Below, piece after piece: positions 26,501 to 40,638 of a stretch of 64,000 nt of DNA. The position numbers and the translations under genes are program-made. The stretch comes from Chrysomallon squamiferum (lineage: Eukaryota > Mollusca > Gastropoda > Neomphalida > Peltospiridae), in contig CM022679.1 in assembly GCA_012295275.1 (NCBI GenBank), positions 2,708,116 through 2,772,115 of the forward strand. Reading direction: 5' to 3'. The notes beneath the pieces are model-generated. The model did not search any database, was not told the DNA's origin, and saw only the letters and a list, made by a program, of their open reading frames with translations. The stretch's first letter is position 1. Each line of letters starts with the position of its first letter.

Positions 26501-29500
26501 ATCAATTTATCAAGTGTCTATCAACTAAATTATATTTTTGTAATACAGGAATAAATACTTTATTTCTAATAGTTACTGTAGTTGAATCTTGTATTAATTC
26601 CTAAAATACCTCTCCTTTGCTGCTTATAGCAGAAACTTTTTAAAATTAACAGTAATAATACTGAACCATGTGACAGGATAATGAGATGGAAAAAAAAAAG
26701 ATTTTTTAATAACAAAAAATAATTCTGGTATTATTTATGTGTGGAAAATTATTAATATCGGATTAGCAATCACTTGTTTGATGTCACTGAAAAAGTCTAT
26801 TCAGGTTAAGCAAAAAAGTTTTAAAAGTCTAAAAAGCAGTTTAAACAGACCACATAAAGCCACACTAACATTCATCACACCCAAACACATACATGCCCAC
26901 ATACAAAGCTTATTTCAGCATTTCACATAAACTTAATTGTTTTTTTGTTTTTTTAAATATTGCTTTGCAAAAATCTGCTTACAATTCCTTTCATATCATT
27001 TATATACTTTGCATTGTTGTAAAAGAAAAATACACTTAAGACTGGGTCAAAGATTTAACTGACATAATTTTGATTTGCTTTAAAATGTGTACTTTTTTTT
27101 ATAAACTAACATTTGTTGGTAAATCTTTGACATGAATTGACCTTGCAATAAAAGAAAATGGACACCAGTTTGAGTTAGAGTTTTAATTGCTGGCCTTTGT
27201 TAAGGGTCTGTTCTTTATATGTATATTTTTTATTTCATTTTTTATTTTTTTAAATTATTTCAATGAGTTTGTCTTGCTTTAACAGCAAAAAAACAACAAA
27301 AAAGTTGCATATAAAATAATAAATGAATATATATAAAAATTATTTGGACAACTAAAACTAGTCCTGTAGTAAACTTAGAAAGATGACATTGCTTTCTTAG
27401 AGGAAGCTGTTTATAATTGACAGAACAAGTCATAGCTTGGTTGCATCAGGTTTACTTTCTTTTAATCATCTTTATATGAACATCGAAAAAAACTGTTTTA
27501 ATCCTATTAACATCACTCTTTAAGAGCAGTTTATTTGCCTTAGTCAAATTCAAAACAAAATTTTCTCTAATTATTTGACCTTGTTTATTGTGGTGCATGT
27601 GCATAACTCAGATATGATGAACAACTCAAATACAGCATTAACACCAAATACTAAACTTTAGTACATCATTTATCTTTGGAATGAACTAAACTGTTTAAGC
27701 TTTATTATTAGTATTATTATTATTATTACTTTAAATCAAATAAATATTTCTGGCAATACAATAAAACAAATACCTTCTGTATAACAGAAATAATTTTATT
27801 TATCTCAGTTTCACTATACATGTATAATATATTTTTGTGTTGATATCATGCACATTAAACACATTAGCAATCAAAACTTTAACAAATCACAAATGTATTT
27901 ACACAATGACAATAGAGTGTCAGATATATATTATAAAACAAAAAAATCTATTTTTTTAATAGAAAACACTTATTTTGGCACCAATGTCTGTCCACAATTT
28001 TGTTGTTTACAAATGAACTGACTTATTATATATAAAAATATGTACATAAAATTATTCTCTTTTACTTTAAAAGCCTGATAAAGAACAAATACATATATCA
28101 TAAAATACAAACAGAAAAGAAACTAAAAATAAGATGTTTATGTTTGTTTTGTAATTCAAGTAATTTATAGTAATTCAAATAATTATTAACAATTACAAAC
28201 TAATGAAATGACTCATATCAACATACATAAGGAATAAAACACTAACATAGCTTCAAATCAAACATAATATTACATAAAATATAGTACACAAACATACACA
28301 GAGAATGTCTTTTATTTTTTTTTACATTCAGTTATTACAACCTTTGATTAAAACTGGTTATTTGTAAATGTATGAAACCAAATGAAAATACACCTGTTTT
28401 GTCCAAGTATGAAATCACAAATTCAAAATAACAGTCCATTTAAAATAGCTATTTGTACATGCAAAATGAAAATTCAAAATACATCTGGGTATTAACTATT
28501 TCACATTACACTTAAACAAATAACACAGAGGTAATAAATCAGTAGTTCAAATAAACATTTTATCTCAAATATCAACTATTTTACAATGAATCAATATTTG
28601 TATTCCACACAAATATAAACATTTTACCATCATTCAGTCTTAGAATATTTACATAACTAGATTATTTAAAATGAAATAAATGAGACAGCTATTGCTCTTT
28701 AAAATATACATGAATATTCAAACAGAAAAAGAAAGTTAAAAAGTTAAAATACTATAAAATCACCAGATGATAAAAAGAAATGTTGTAAAATATAAAGTAA
28801 ACGTATAAAAATTGTGAAATAAACAGAAAAATTTTAATATACATTTATTACAAGGTTTAAAACAGTGTAAAAATATTTCTATATTTTATAACTAATATTC
28901 AATTTCGTTTTAATTACTTTTTAATTTTGAAGTTTAATTACTACAAATCTAGGCCTTTTTTTAATCTATTTTTTGTTTTTCCTATTTTTAAATAATTACA
29001 TTTATTATTCATCATTTGACTGAAGTATATCTGAATTTAATAAATATGTGTATATATTTTATTAAATATATTTGTCATGGTTTACAAGTATTAATAAAGT
29101 ATTACAAAATGATCACAGCATTGTTGTACACAGTTTTTGATTATGCACAGTTTATAAATAATAGTACATTATTTTTAAATTAATATCTTTTAAGACTGAA
29201 TTAAATATTAAAATATTTTCTTAAGAATATTTTTATATTTACCCAATTTTTACTAGTTTAAAAAATTTAAATTTAAGGTAACTGTGTTTTATAAACATAC
29301 TTATTTATTAATTAAAAACATAATACATGAACTGTTGTTATCAAACATTAATTTGGTATTTTTACTGATTAAAATGATTGCATTTCTCTGTAATTCAAAT
29401 TAAATTAACAGATATTTTTAAAACTTCATCCCAAATATAAATTTAAAAAGAGTGCAGACTAATTTATGAACTGTACAGAATCAAAAATGAGCCAACATAA

Positions 29501-29535
29501 TTTTTTTTCTTATTTTTTTTATATCAAAATTTTCA
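23507..29535. other. Intergenic region between convergent KIF19 and CCDC33
   Basis: Contains the 3' UTRs of both genes and any sequence between them. No exon is recognisable. Several AATAAA-type hexamers occur on the + strand (for example near 24287, 25524 and 25727), but the poly(A) sites cannot be fixed from sequence. There are poly-T tracts near 24790-24820 and 26385-26408. Confidence 0.6.
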
Positions 29536-30268
29536 TCATCTGACAAGAGGATCCAGTCTCAGTTTTTGTAATCGAAGTTCCTCCTGTAAATGAATAAATA
29601 TGTATATATTCAAATAAATATTTAATACAGAGAAAAACAGACAAACAGAGAAAGAGAGACAGACAAAGAGATAAAGAGACAAAGATGCACAGAGGGAAAT
29701 ATAAATAGATAAACAGATAGAAAAGATTGAAGTAAAACAAATAATTATGACACTTATATAAAATAAAATAATATACCTTGTGTACAAAAAAATACATCAT
29801 AAAATCTTTTGAAAATAAATAATATGAATGAATAAATAAATAACTAGATAAATAATAATAAAAAATAAGTCAGAAATGAAAAATTAAATAAAGTTAAATA
29901 AATGAACTTTAAAATATTATAAAATAAACTGAACCAAAAATTCACTAAAATATTTTTTTTTTTTAAAAGAATAAAAGACAAAAAATTAACTAACTAAATG
30001 TTGTGTTTCAATGAAAAAACACTAATTACATGAACAGAATTTAAGGATGTTAAGACATGCAAATTACAAATTTATAAAAAAACAAAAACATAATAAATAA
30101 ATAAATAAATTCTTACTGTCATTGGGTAATCATGAACAAGCAATCCAGCTGTTCGGCCAAATCCATGCTCCGCCTCATTCAGTTTGATTGACAGATCACC
30201 TTTTTCTTTACCCCACATACGAGCATTTTCCATCAGCTGTAGAAATAATAAACTAATATATATTCTTC

Positions 30269-30350
<82 letters not shown>

Positions 30351-33347
30351 TTCAAATTATCCTCAGCTCTTTTATCTAAATTCACAACCCATGAAAGTTA
30401 AAATGAATTAACTACATGCTTTAAGAGTAAGTAAGTATAACAAAATCAATTTTGTTTGTGTAAAGGTTAATTCAAACTATTTACTTAAACTGATTTTAAA
30501 ATTCTGTAAATCTAACACTAGGTACCCCTGCACTTACCTGTTTCTCTAACGACATTATTCGCCCCTCTGCTCGTTCAAGTGCCTGATACAGTTCTAGTTT
30601 CTCTAAATCCTCTCCACTTCGACCTGCTCTCTTCAGCTGTTCCTAGATTAATAAATAAATCAGTGAAAGATTATACGAATGAACGAATAGATAAATGAAA
30701 TAATATTTAATTATTGAATTCATTAAGTCAGTGGCTGTTTAGGTATCACAGATGTTCTTGTACATAGTAGCATGAGAAAAGAAACACTGTCATTAATTTT
30801 AATGTTTTATACCTATTGATTAAAAGCAAAGGATTTTATATGGATTTTCCACAGATAGGACACAGACTATGAAAAAAAAATAATAATAATAATTATTTTT
30901 AAAGTTTTATTCAGTAAGAATTGTTAACAAAATATGCAAACAATAATACACATATTATTATATAAAATGATTATGTTTAAAGATTATATCTGGGCTCATT
31001 CTAACTTCAACATATTTTCTAAGTAGAGAGGGAGCTAACTCTAACTCATATTATTATATTATTTTATAATTCCTTACCGTCAGATCTACAATGGTTGCTC
31101 GCAGTCTTCTGTTTTCTTCCGTCAAGGCATCCTTTATCTCCTGTCCAACATTGTCTACAATGATTTAAGCTTTAAAATTATTTTTAAAGTTTTATTCAAC
31201 AAGAGTTGTTAACAAAATATGCAAACTATAAAACCAAAAAATATTCATAATTAAACGAAATCTCGATTCAGTTTAAACATGATCTAAACAGGACATTTTC
31301 ATAAACAACATACATTCTTAATATATATATTAAAAATATTGGATTAGATAAATGTTTACCACTAATAAAAACAGGTTAAATGAATATATATAATTTCTGT
31401 TTTTGGCCAAAGAATGTCAATGTCAATGTTTATATCAAACGTTTTGTTTATTTACTTTTCTACAATTATTTTGACCAGTTTAAATCCATTCTCAAATTTC
31501 ATATTTTAACATCTATATAGCAAATATTATGAATTTTCTGTTAATTATAAACTGTCCAAGTACAAATAAATAATTTTTTTTTTTTAAAACTACACCATCT
31601 GACACAGAAACAAATATTTTATGTTTTACTTTTGAACAATTATTATATTAATAATAACATTGAGTAAACAAATACAAATTTTAAATTTATTATTCTATAA
31701 TGTTCACCATTCTTCGGCTGTCCACGCAATCTGGAAACGAGTCTTTCCAGTCTCTCGATAACCCGCTCCTGTTTGCGACATGCCTCCTCCAGCTTGGCTA
31801 ACTTTCTCGCCTTCTCCTGCAGTCGCTGCAACAGCTCCTGCTGTGAGGAGTGAGCCTGATTCATCTTCAGATACTCCTTTTCTCTGTCGTTTTTCTAAAA
31901 GTTTAAATTATCTAACACTGCACAAAATGAATCAAAGTATTTTCTATGATTTTAAATTATGATTTATTCTTTAATCTACCACATAAAATTTATTTATGTA
32001 GCCTGTATCTGTGTATGCACAGGTAGATATATTGATATAAACATATACATACACGTGTGTCTGTGTGTGTATATAAATATATATATATGTGCATAATAAA
32101 TATAAACACATACACACACATGCACACACATACACATTTGCACACATTCATCACCTTATAAATGAATAGTAACTATATTATAGTAAACTGTACACTATGA
32201 CCTCATGGAAGAGTTAGTATGTACTTCAGTCATTTTACTGAAGCTATACAAGTTATCACAGTGAGGACTGATATGGTACATTACAATACCATTTAAAGAA
32301 AACTTACTTTAATCAGTTCATTCTGAAGTTTCTGAACCTTGTCTTTGTATGCTTTAAGATCAGAGGTCTGCATAGTCAGTTTTTGTTTCAGGGCCGCTGT
32401 GAAAAAAACATTTTAAAAATAGTTATTAGACATATTAACTAGTTGACTATACAAACTAACTGAAAACAAATGAATGAATGAATATGTAATAACATCTCAG
32501 CATATTTTATCAATGCTTGTTAGATATTAAATTTATACAGTTTTTATGCAACCTAACAAAAAGAAATATGTCTTCTGTTTTGTGTGATAAATCTATGACA
32601 TTTCTCTTCTTGATTTCTTCTTGTGCAGAATAAAGACAGCTTGATATCTTTCACCATCTTCTTTTGTATTTCAGTTCAAACTCCATCAATCTCTGGACCC
32701 TTTCTTCTGATTAGCAGCAATGGATGTTTTATATACACCACCCCATAAACAGGAAATAACATTTTTTTATCTTTGATAAACAAGTTATAGAGCACTGCCT
32801 ATAAACAAAGACAGTTAGTCCTCATAATTCTTTTGAAGAAAATAAAAAATTAATCATCAAAAAATAAGAAAAACAATTTTTTTTTTTTTTAAATCATTTC
32901 TAGGAACTCAAGAAGAACATTTTTGACTCTAAGGCTTATACAGATAGCTTGTTCTAAATGAGTAATTTATCAAAGTTTACCATATCGTGCAGCCAAATCT
33001 TCTTTACTAAGTCCATCTGCCTCAGTGGAGTCTATGATAAGCCTGGTGGTGTTGTTGTAGTGGTGTAGGTCAGTGCGGAGGTGGCTGTTCTTTGTCTCAA
33101 GGTCTCGGATTGTCTGTCGAAGGACGAGGATGTCCTGACCCATTCTGTGTACAGCAGAACGGTAGTTGTCCAAATCCTTTGACTGTCTGTCGATCATCAC
33201 GTACGATGTCGCATCCAAGTCTTCAGGTATTCTGTATGTTGTTGTGTTATTCCTTCTGTAATAATGATAATAATAACATAATGATATTGATAATAATAAT
33301 AATATTTATCTTCATACTAATAACAATAATAACCATCCTAAATATGA

Positions 33348-33430
<83 letters not shown>

Positions 33431-36400
33431 TTTTATTTATGTATTGTGGTTAAATCTGAATGACATAATTCTCAAAGAACTAAATATTTATGTTGTAGAC
33501 TCATCACATCTTATTCCTGTGCTGTAACAAGTCTGCCATGTTCTCTACCAATCTAGATAAACACTACTAGATATTTAGCTGTCAGACAATAGAGATATTT
33601 ACTTAGTCACTGTAACTCGACTTGGTGCAGCCTCAGTCTGAGTTTTAGGTTGATCAGTTCTATCTGTGTCCATAAAAATATACTGATACTCAGGCAGCAC
33701 AGTTTCCATGGCATCAAAGGGAGGTAACTCGCCATCTTTTATTGGCTGAAAAATAAAAATAAAAAGAATATAATATAGAAAAAGAAGATTTAAGATTTCA
33801 AAAATAACTAAAATCTGAAAAGCTAATAATAGTTAAAAGTTTGTAATACAGACACTGATGAGATTTGAACCTGAGTCTTTGGCTTGAATAAAATCTGTGC
33901 TTTGAGTGTTTGAAAGTCATTTAAAGTATAAATCTATATCGGATCAAAACAAATCTGTCATTCACACATACACACACACATACTCACACAGAAATAAATA
34001 TATAATCTCACTCTCTCTCTCTCTCACTCACTCTCTGTATGTTTATGATTAACATGTATTTTCAATATCAAAATATTATTATTACTAATTTGAAAATAAA
34101 ATATTTTTTCATTTTAATACACTGATTGTATTTTTAAATATATGGATAATAAAGTTAGAACTTTCTTACTGAGAAGCAAACTTTTAAAGTTTATTTTTTT
34201 AATTTAATTTTTTTCTAATTAACAAAACAACTGAAATATACCAATATATTTTCTATTAACTATGAATGTCAAACATCTGGTGTTTCTAACATGTTGTCTT
34301 CACACAAATGCTGCTAATTATTTTTTCTCCATTAGTGGCAAATGATCTTTCATAGGCATCTTACAGTAGATAGAACAGCACATACCAAGCTTTTTCCAAG
34401 CAGCTATGAATGAAACAGGATTTATGCTAATGAAGCACAATAAAAATTGATTCTGAGACTAACTTCAGTAGAAACCAACAGTCAATTAAACTAGAACCCA
34501 TTTTTGATACGTTCCAAACATCATAAAACATCTTCCGCAAACAAAGCTAAACCTCAATAACTGATGGTCATCAAACGATTTCCAATATTGCTGACAACAG
34601 CACAATACGTCTGAGACGTTAATCTTCTCCCAGGAACCAATTCCAGGAAAACACTGCAGATTAATGGCCTCAGGCCACAATTAAACAGCAAAGCTCGTGA
34701 AGAAACAAATCAATAAGTTAATCATCCAAGAAATTTCACTTCATGATTCACACCCATCAAACATTCATTACATTCTCTGAATTCTTCACAAGGACAAAAT
34801 ATTAATTGATTATTAATTATCTGCAACATTGATTATACATCTCTAAAGTCTACACTCACAACTGAAAACTGGATAAAAATATCCTTTTTGAAGTTTAAGT
34901 TTTGAGTAAAATAAATGTTAAAATATACCTATAGAAAAATATATATTGTTCAGTTCTTAATTTTTTATAAAGAATACTTTTAGTGGTACAAACAAATAGT
35001 ATATGAATAAACTGTTATGTTCTAAGTTGTTGTTTTATTAAATGTTTTAGTGGTTGTGTAATATCAGTATTTTTAATCTTAATTAATGTACAATTTTTTT
35101 TTTTTTTTTAAATTAATATTATTTTATAGTAATTTATTTAAGTAATTTCTTTACATTTATTTTTAAAAAATATAAATTAGAGAAAATAATTAAAAGCAAA
35201 ACAAAACAAACATGTCAAATAACAGTAACATAAAAAGAAAATATAAAAATAATAATAATAATTAATAAAATACATTTAAACTAATAATAATAATAATAAT
35301 AAAACAAATAACAAAAGCAGTAACAGCAACAATGATCATAGTAACAGGAGCACTAATAATAATAATACTGAAAAAATGTAAGCCAAGACATAAATGGCTG
35401 ATTTTGACCAATACAAATTGAATTATATATGTTACATTACTAGTGACAATTCTGAAATAACAAATATGTTTTAAATAGGAATGTTTGAAAATGTCAGCAT
35501 TTCTCCAGCAACCTAAACTTTAGTAATTATCAGTTGAGTTATCAGTCACAATTTCTATCACAATATATTTCTCTCCTTTTATTCTTTTTCATATCAGAGT
35601 TCTTTACTCAGTCTGTACATTATAACCTCACCTAAATGAAATGGTATACATGAATTAACATTATTAACTAGTAAACAGTAAATATTTCATTAAATTACTA
35701 GCTTAACAACTTTCTAAATTAATATGAACATAAAACAAAGTAAGATAAGTGTACAACAGGCTTACCTATATGATGATTTAAAGACAATAATAATTTTACA
35801 TACTCTCCACAAATTTTGATTAATCACTTACCTCTGCAGTATATGGTCGATAGTACATGGTAGCCATATTGATTTTTTTACTGACATGCAAATTTAATGT
35901 TTTCTCAAGATATTCTTCCTTGTTAATTCAAAACACACAAACTTTTCTTGTTCTTTTGTAAAATTTCCCAAAATCGAAAACACACAACAGTGTGACATAA
36001 AACTTCAACTCTAACATACAACAAATTAAAGCAAGCAGAAAGTCAACAATTGGATTATGACAAGGGGGGAGTCTAATCTAATCCACAGGCACATAACTTT
36101 AACAGATACATGTCACAACACCTCTCTCTCAATTACTGTTTACCTGGTTGCCCCTGGTTACCATTACCTGCACAGGTATCTGAAGTGGGTATGTTTTTTT
36201 CTATTGCTTTGTGTGAACTTGTGTACAGAGCTGGTGGGAATGATATTATGTATAAACATTTATTATGATTTCAGTTCATAGACTGCTGCTTCAAACAGTT
36301 TATTTTTAATTTATTGCTAATAATGGCAATTACTTGCTTAATAAGAAGTCTGCATAGTAAAATTTGTTATTAAATAAAAATAATTTTTCTCAGAAGAAAC

Positions 36401-36539
36401 ATGGAAAACATATATATAATGGTGAAGTATACAAATTTTAACTTATATGATGGCATACACAGATAATTACTTTTTTCAATTAGTAACATTGTATCTTTTA
36501 TATGTAACATCCCATAGTCTGAATAGCTTTTGTCTTTTA

Positions 36540-36594
<55 letters not shown>

Positions 36595-39500
36595 TTAAAA
36601 ATAATTGTTTTTTTTTCCAACCATATTTAAGAAAGCTATAAAAGAAAGCCAATTAAATCATTTATCAGCTTTTTCAATTTTAAGATTCAAATGAAATTAT
36701 CATTATGATATTAATTCAGTGTGTTAATTTAATAAAAAATTAAATTGAGTACATCTTGGAAAGTTATGTATGTAAATATTTAAAATACTGTTAATAAAAA
36801 AATCTAAATCGGAAAGTAGAGTGAAAAGAGAAAAAAACAAAAACAAATAAATGATAAATATAGGCTAATGTAAAAAACAAAACAGAATTAACAAGTAGAT
36901 ACACAAAAGAGATCACAACCAAAAAGCAATAAAAAAAATATATATATGTATGTGTAAAATAATAATAATAACAATAACAATAATAATAACAACAACAATA
37001 ATAATAACAATAATAAGAATGATAACAGTAATAACAATAATAATAATAATAATAATAATCATAAAAATGATAATAATGATGATGATATAATATGCAAATA
37101 CAAAAAGTACAATGATACTAATAAGCTTTTGGTGGTGAATTCATCGCACAATTTTGTTGAACATCATGTCCCTTAAACTAACTTTAAACCATGGTAAGTT
37201 GGAATTTACGTTTTGTTTATTTGTTAGTAAAATACAGCAAAATATAAAACATTTCTTTAATATTCCAGCTGAATTAGAAATTGAAAGCATTTTAAACCTA
37301 GAATTTTAAGAAAGACTAAACATTTTACATTTTGCTGTAATTCCTAAACTACTTCATACAGATTTAGTTATTAATGATAATCGGTAAATGCCAATCATGT
37401 GTTGAATTTGTTTTTTTCTTTATTATTACTGTTATTATTTATTTATTTATTTATTCATTCATTTATTTATTTTCTTGTTTTTTTGTTCAAGATGATATCT
37501 GTGAGTGGAAATTCACTTTCATTCTATGGTCTTTTTCTTAATGATTAGCAGAAGGAATGTTTTATTTAAGCCTTCTCACATACAGGAATAATCAAAAAAA
37601 AATAAACCAATCATTGAACTAGAACAAAGAATAACCCACTGAATACGTTAACATAAATTAATGTTTGTGTAACTTAAATTCTTGCTACTAATGAGATTTC
37701 TGTACATGCATAATGAAAATTATCTTTCTCAGTAACTGTTTTATTAGACAGGGGCCGATATATTCAGAATTCCTGTAAGGACTGCAGAGACAACAGTTCA
37801 GAGACAATAAACAAATATTTTAAAAACTTACACCAAGTTTTTTCTTTGGTACTCTCTGCAGATAGTAACGCCCTCTAGGGGTGTGGTCAATGACAGACTC
37901 CTCTTCTGCAGACTCAAACTGAAGAATTTCAGGTGACTTGTCTTCGACATTTGATGACCTTGTCTCAGGTGGGTTGAGGTCAATCAAGGGCAAACTCTCC
38001 AAATTATCAGCAGTAACCAGAGAATCTGGTTGCTTAAAATGGATTTAAAAATAGTATGAATAGCTTTCAGTAAAAATTAATACTTTTATTTTAAAAGTAA
38101 GACCAGATTATCTAGGTAAATTATCAGTTTTAAATTGCTTTTGATTGCTTGAAGAGGTTTTGCTGTCATTACAAAATTTTGAGATAAATTATGTGGAAAA
38201 CTGTAATAACTTGGATATTATTATTATGAAATTTGAAAAACATTTTTTGATATAGTATAATATTTTGATCATAATGATAAAAACGACTAGTCATATAAAA
38301 ATTGAACTATATGTTCAAAACTATATTTTTATTATCATATTACATTGTTTTACTTATAAGAATATACTCTGAAGAATGAAAAAGAAAATTATATTAAACT
38401 TACATCACTTGTAACAAGTCTAAGAACAAGACCAACTGTCGGAGTTCGGCCATCAACAGTTACCATTTCAGTTCCCTGAAAATTATAATTATTTCCTAAA
38501 TAAATCATGCATCTAACATTGAGCAGATCATTCTCTGACATGAAGTGAAACAGTTGAAAGATAATATTACTGATTTTATATGAAAACTAAACAACACAGA
38601 AGAATAACTACTTAATTTTGTGAAAACAGTTTCAAATTGAAACAAACTGTTTATTGAGAAACCTTAAATATATGATGATGAGTATTTCCAGTTGGGGGAA
38701 AAAACACAAAAACAAACAACAACAAACAAAACAAATATTGAATGTATACTTTTATATAATGATAACAGATCTGGATAAAATCTTCTTTTTGTTTTTTTAA
38801 CTTAGCAAAAAGTGAATATGAGTCATTCCCTATATTCCTTAATGATGCCCAAGTGATATTTTAAAAAGTAAAACTATACCTGTATTGGCAAACCTTCGAC
38901 TCGAGTCCATTTTTAGCATTTTCACTGGTCAGCTGTGTGTACATTTGCTCATCGAGGAGAAAGGAGGAGAAACCTATTGGACTCTGCATCTTCCAGAACT
39001 GGTCAGTCATTGCTATGGCAACAAAAATAAAATGGTAATTCCAAAGAAATGATATTATAAATAGCCTAAATTAATGTAGTCATTTCCCAGAATCAATTTT
39101 TAAAATATCTTCTATCGCTTTCACAACCAAAATAAAAATAATTATTACTTATATTACATAAGAACAATAACAACAAACAATAATGATAGTTAAAATAATG
39201 AAATAATAATCATAATTGTTTAAGCAATTACTAATATTCAATTCATTCTCACTTGTATTACACTTTTTGGACTCAATGTTACAGATACCATTTAAATTAC
39301 CTCAGTAAGAATAATAAACATTGTTTGAGATTAACATGGAACAAAAGAAAAAAGAAAAACCCTTAAAAATCTACCTTGATTTGCAACATAGTACTCAATA
39401 ACAACAGCAGCAGATGGTGTGAACATTGTGGCTTTGTCCTTCGTCTCTGAAAACAGGAATGGATGATGCCATGTTGGAAGATTGTCTGGGTAGCCAGGCA

Positions 39501-40607
39501 GAGTTATCTGTGAAAATGTAACAAGTAACAGTTATCTGTGAAAATGTAACAAGTGACAGTTATCTGTGAAAATGTCACAAGTGACAGTTATCTATGAAAA
39601 TATAACAAGTGACAGTTATCTATGAAAATATAACAAGTGACAGTTATCTGCAAAAATGTAACAAGTAACAGTTATCTGTGAAAATGTAACAAGTGACAGT
39701 TATCTGTGAAAATGTAACAAGTGACAGTTATCTGTGAAAATATAACAAGTGACAGTTATCTGTGAAAATATAACAAGTGACAGTTATCTGTGAAAATATA
39801 ACAAGTGACAGTTATCTGTGAAAATATAACAAGTGACAGTTATCTATGAAAATATTTCTCTTTTAATGACATTGTATCACTGCTTTGCAACTGTAAAAGA
39901 AAAGAAAAGAAAAAAATGACAAGAGAAAATGTGGAAAACATGAATTAGCCATAAGGTAAATAGCATTATTATTATTATTATTGTTGTTGTTGTTGTTGTT
40001 GTTGTTGTTATTATTAAATAGTTATTATATTGTTGTTACTACATGATATTGTCATTATTATTAGTTATTATTATTTTCAGTATCAATATTTTTATTGCTA
40101 TTATTATTTAATATTATTACTATTATCATCATTATCATTATTACAGTAAGAAAATATTATAAGAAAAAAAAAGTATTTACCTGTGGATATCCCTGCATGG
40201 ATCGTGGTGGGACATTGAAAGATGATGGGTGTGGGTTTGGAAATGTGACACTGCTGATTGCAACACCTGCAGTTCTGGGATGAGATAACAAATTGTCTGC
40301 CCTACAGTAGAAAATAACAGTAACATTACCACAGATAATTACATTTAATTACATATCAGTTTAATAAATATCAGATGGCAAATATATCACTGTTTGTAAT
40401 TTTGTAATGATAATAATTTTATAAGCATTGAAATCCATTCCATTGGCTACTCTTCCCAACAGCAGTCTCAGAAACAGGAAAGCACATCCCATGATCTTTA
40501 GTATTCCAGCTCTTAGCCATTGTTTAGAATGGGAAACTCCTCAAAGAATTCACTAAGGTGGATTGATGTGCTATACCATAACCAAATTATATATTTCTTC
40601 CTAAAAC

Positions 40608-40638
<31 letters not shown>

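Larger units (their letters stand above)
33746..37831 (-). other. CCDC33 intron, 4.1 kb, containing an internal first exon candidate
   Basis: Largest intron of the gene. It contains SINE copies 3 and 4, an (ATT)n array, ATA-rich tracts (35250-35300, 36955-37090) and a candidate alternative first exon at 35832-35867, listed separately. Confidence 0.7.

Noticed and set aside
29519-29800. 93-codon open frame overlapping the CCDC33 3' end
   Set aside because: Only the 48 bp at 29583-29536 are coding, in the frame giving LRLQKLRLDPLVR; upstream of the acceptor it is intron translation.
38999-39016. attgctatggcaac, resembling an RFX X-box
   Set aside because: It coincides with the splice acceptor ccatag|caatgac and first codons of a CCDC33 exon, far from any likely promoter; its resemblance is probably incidental.
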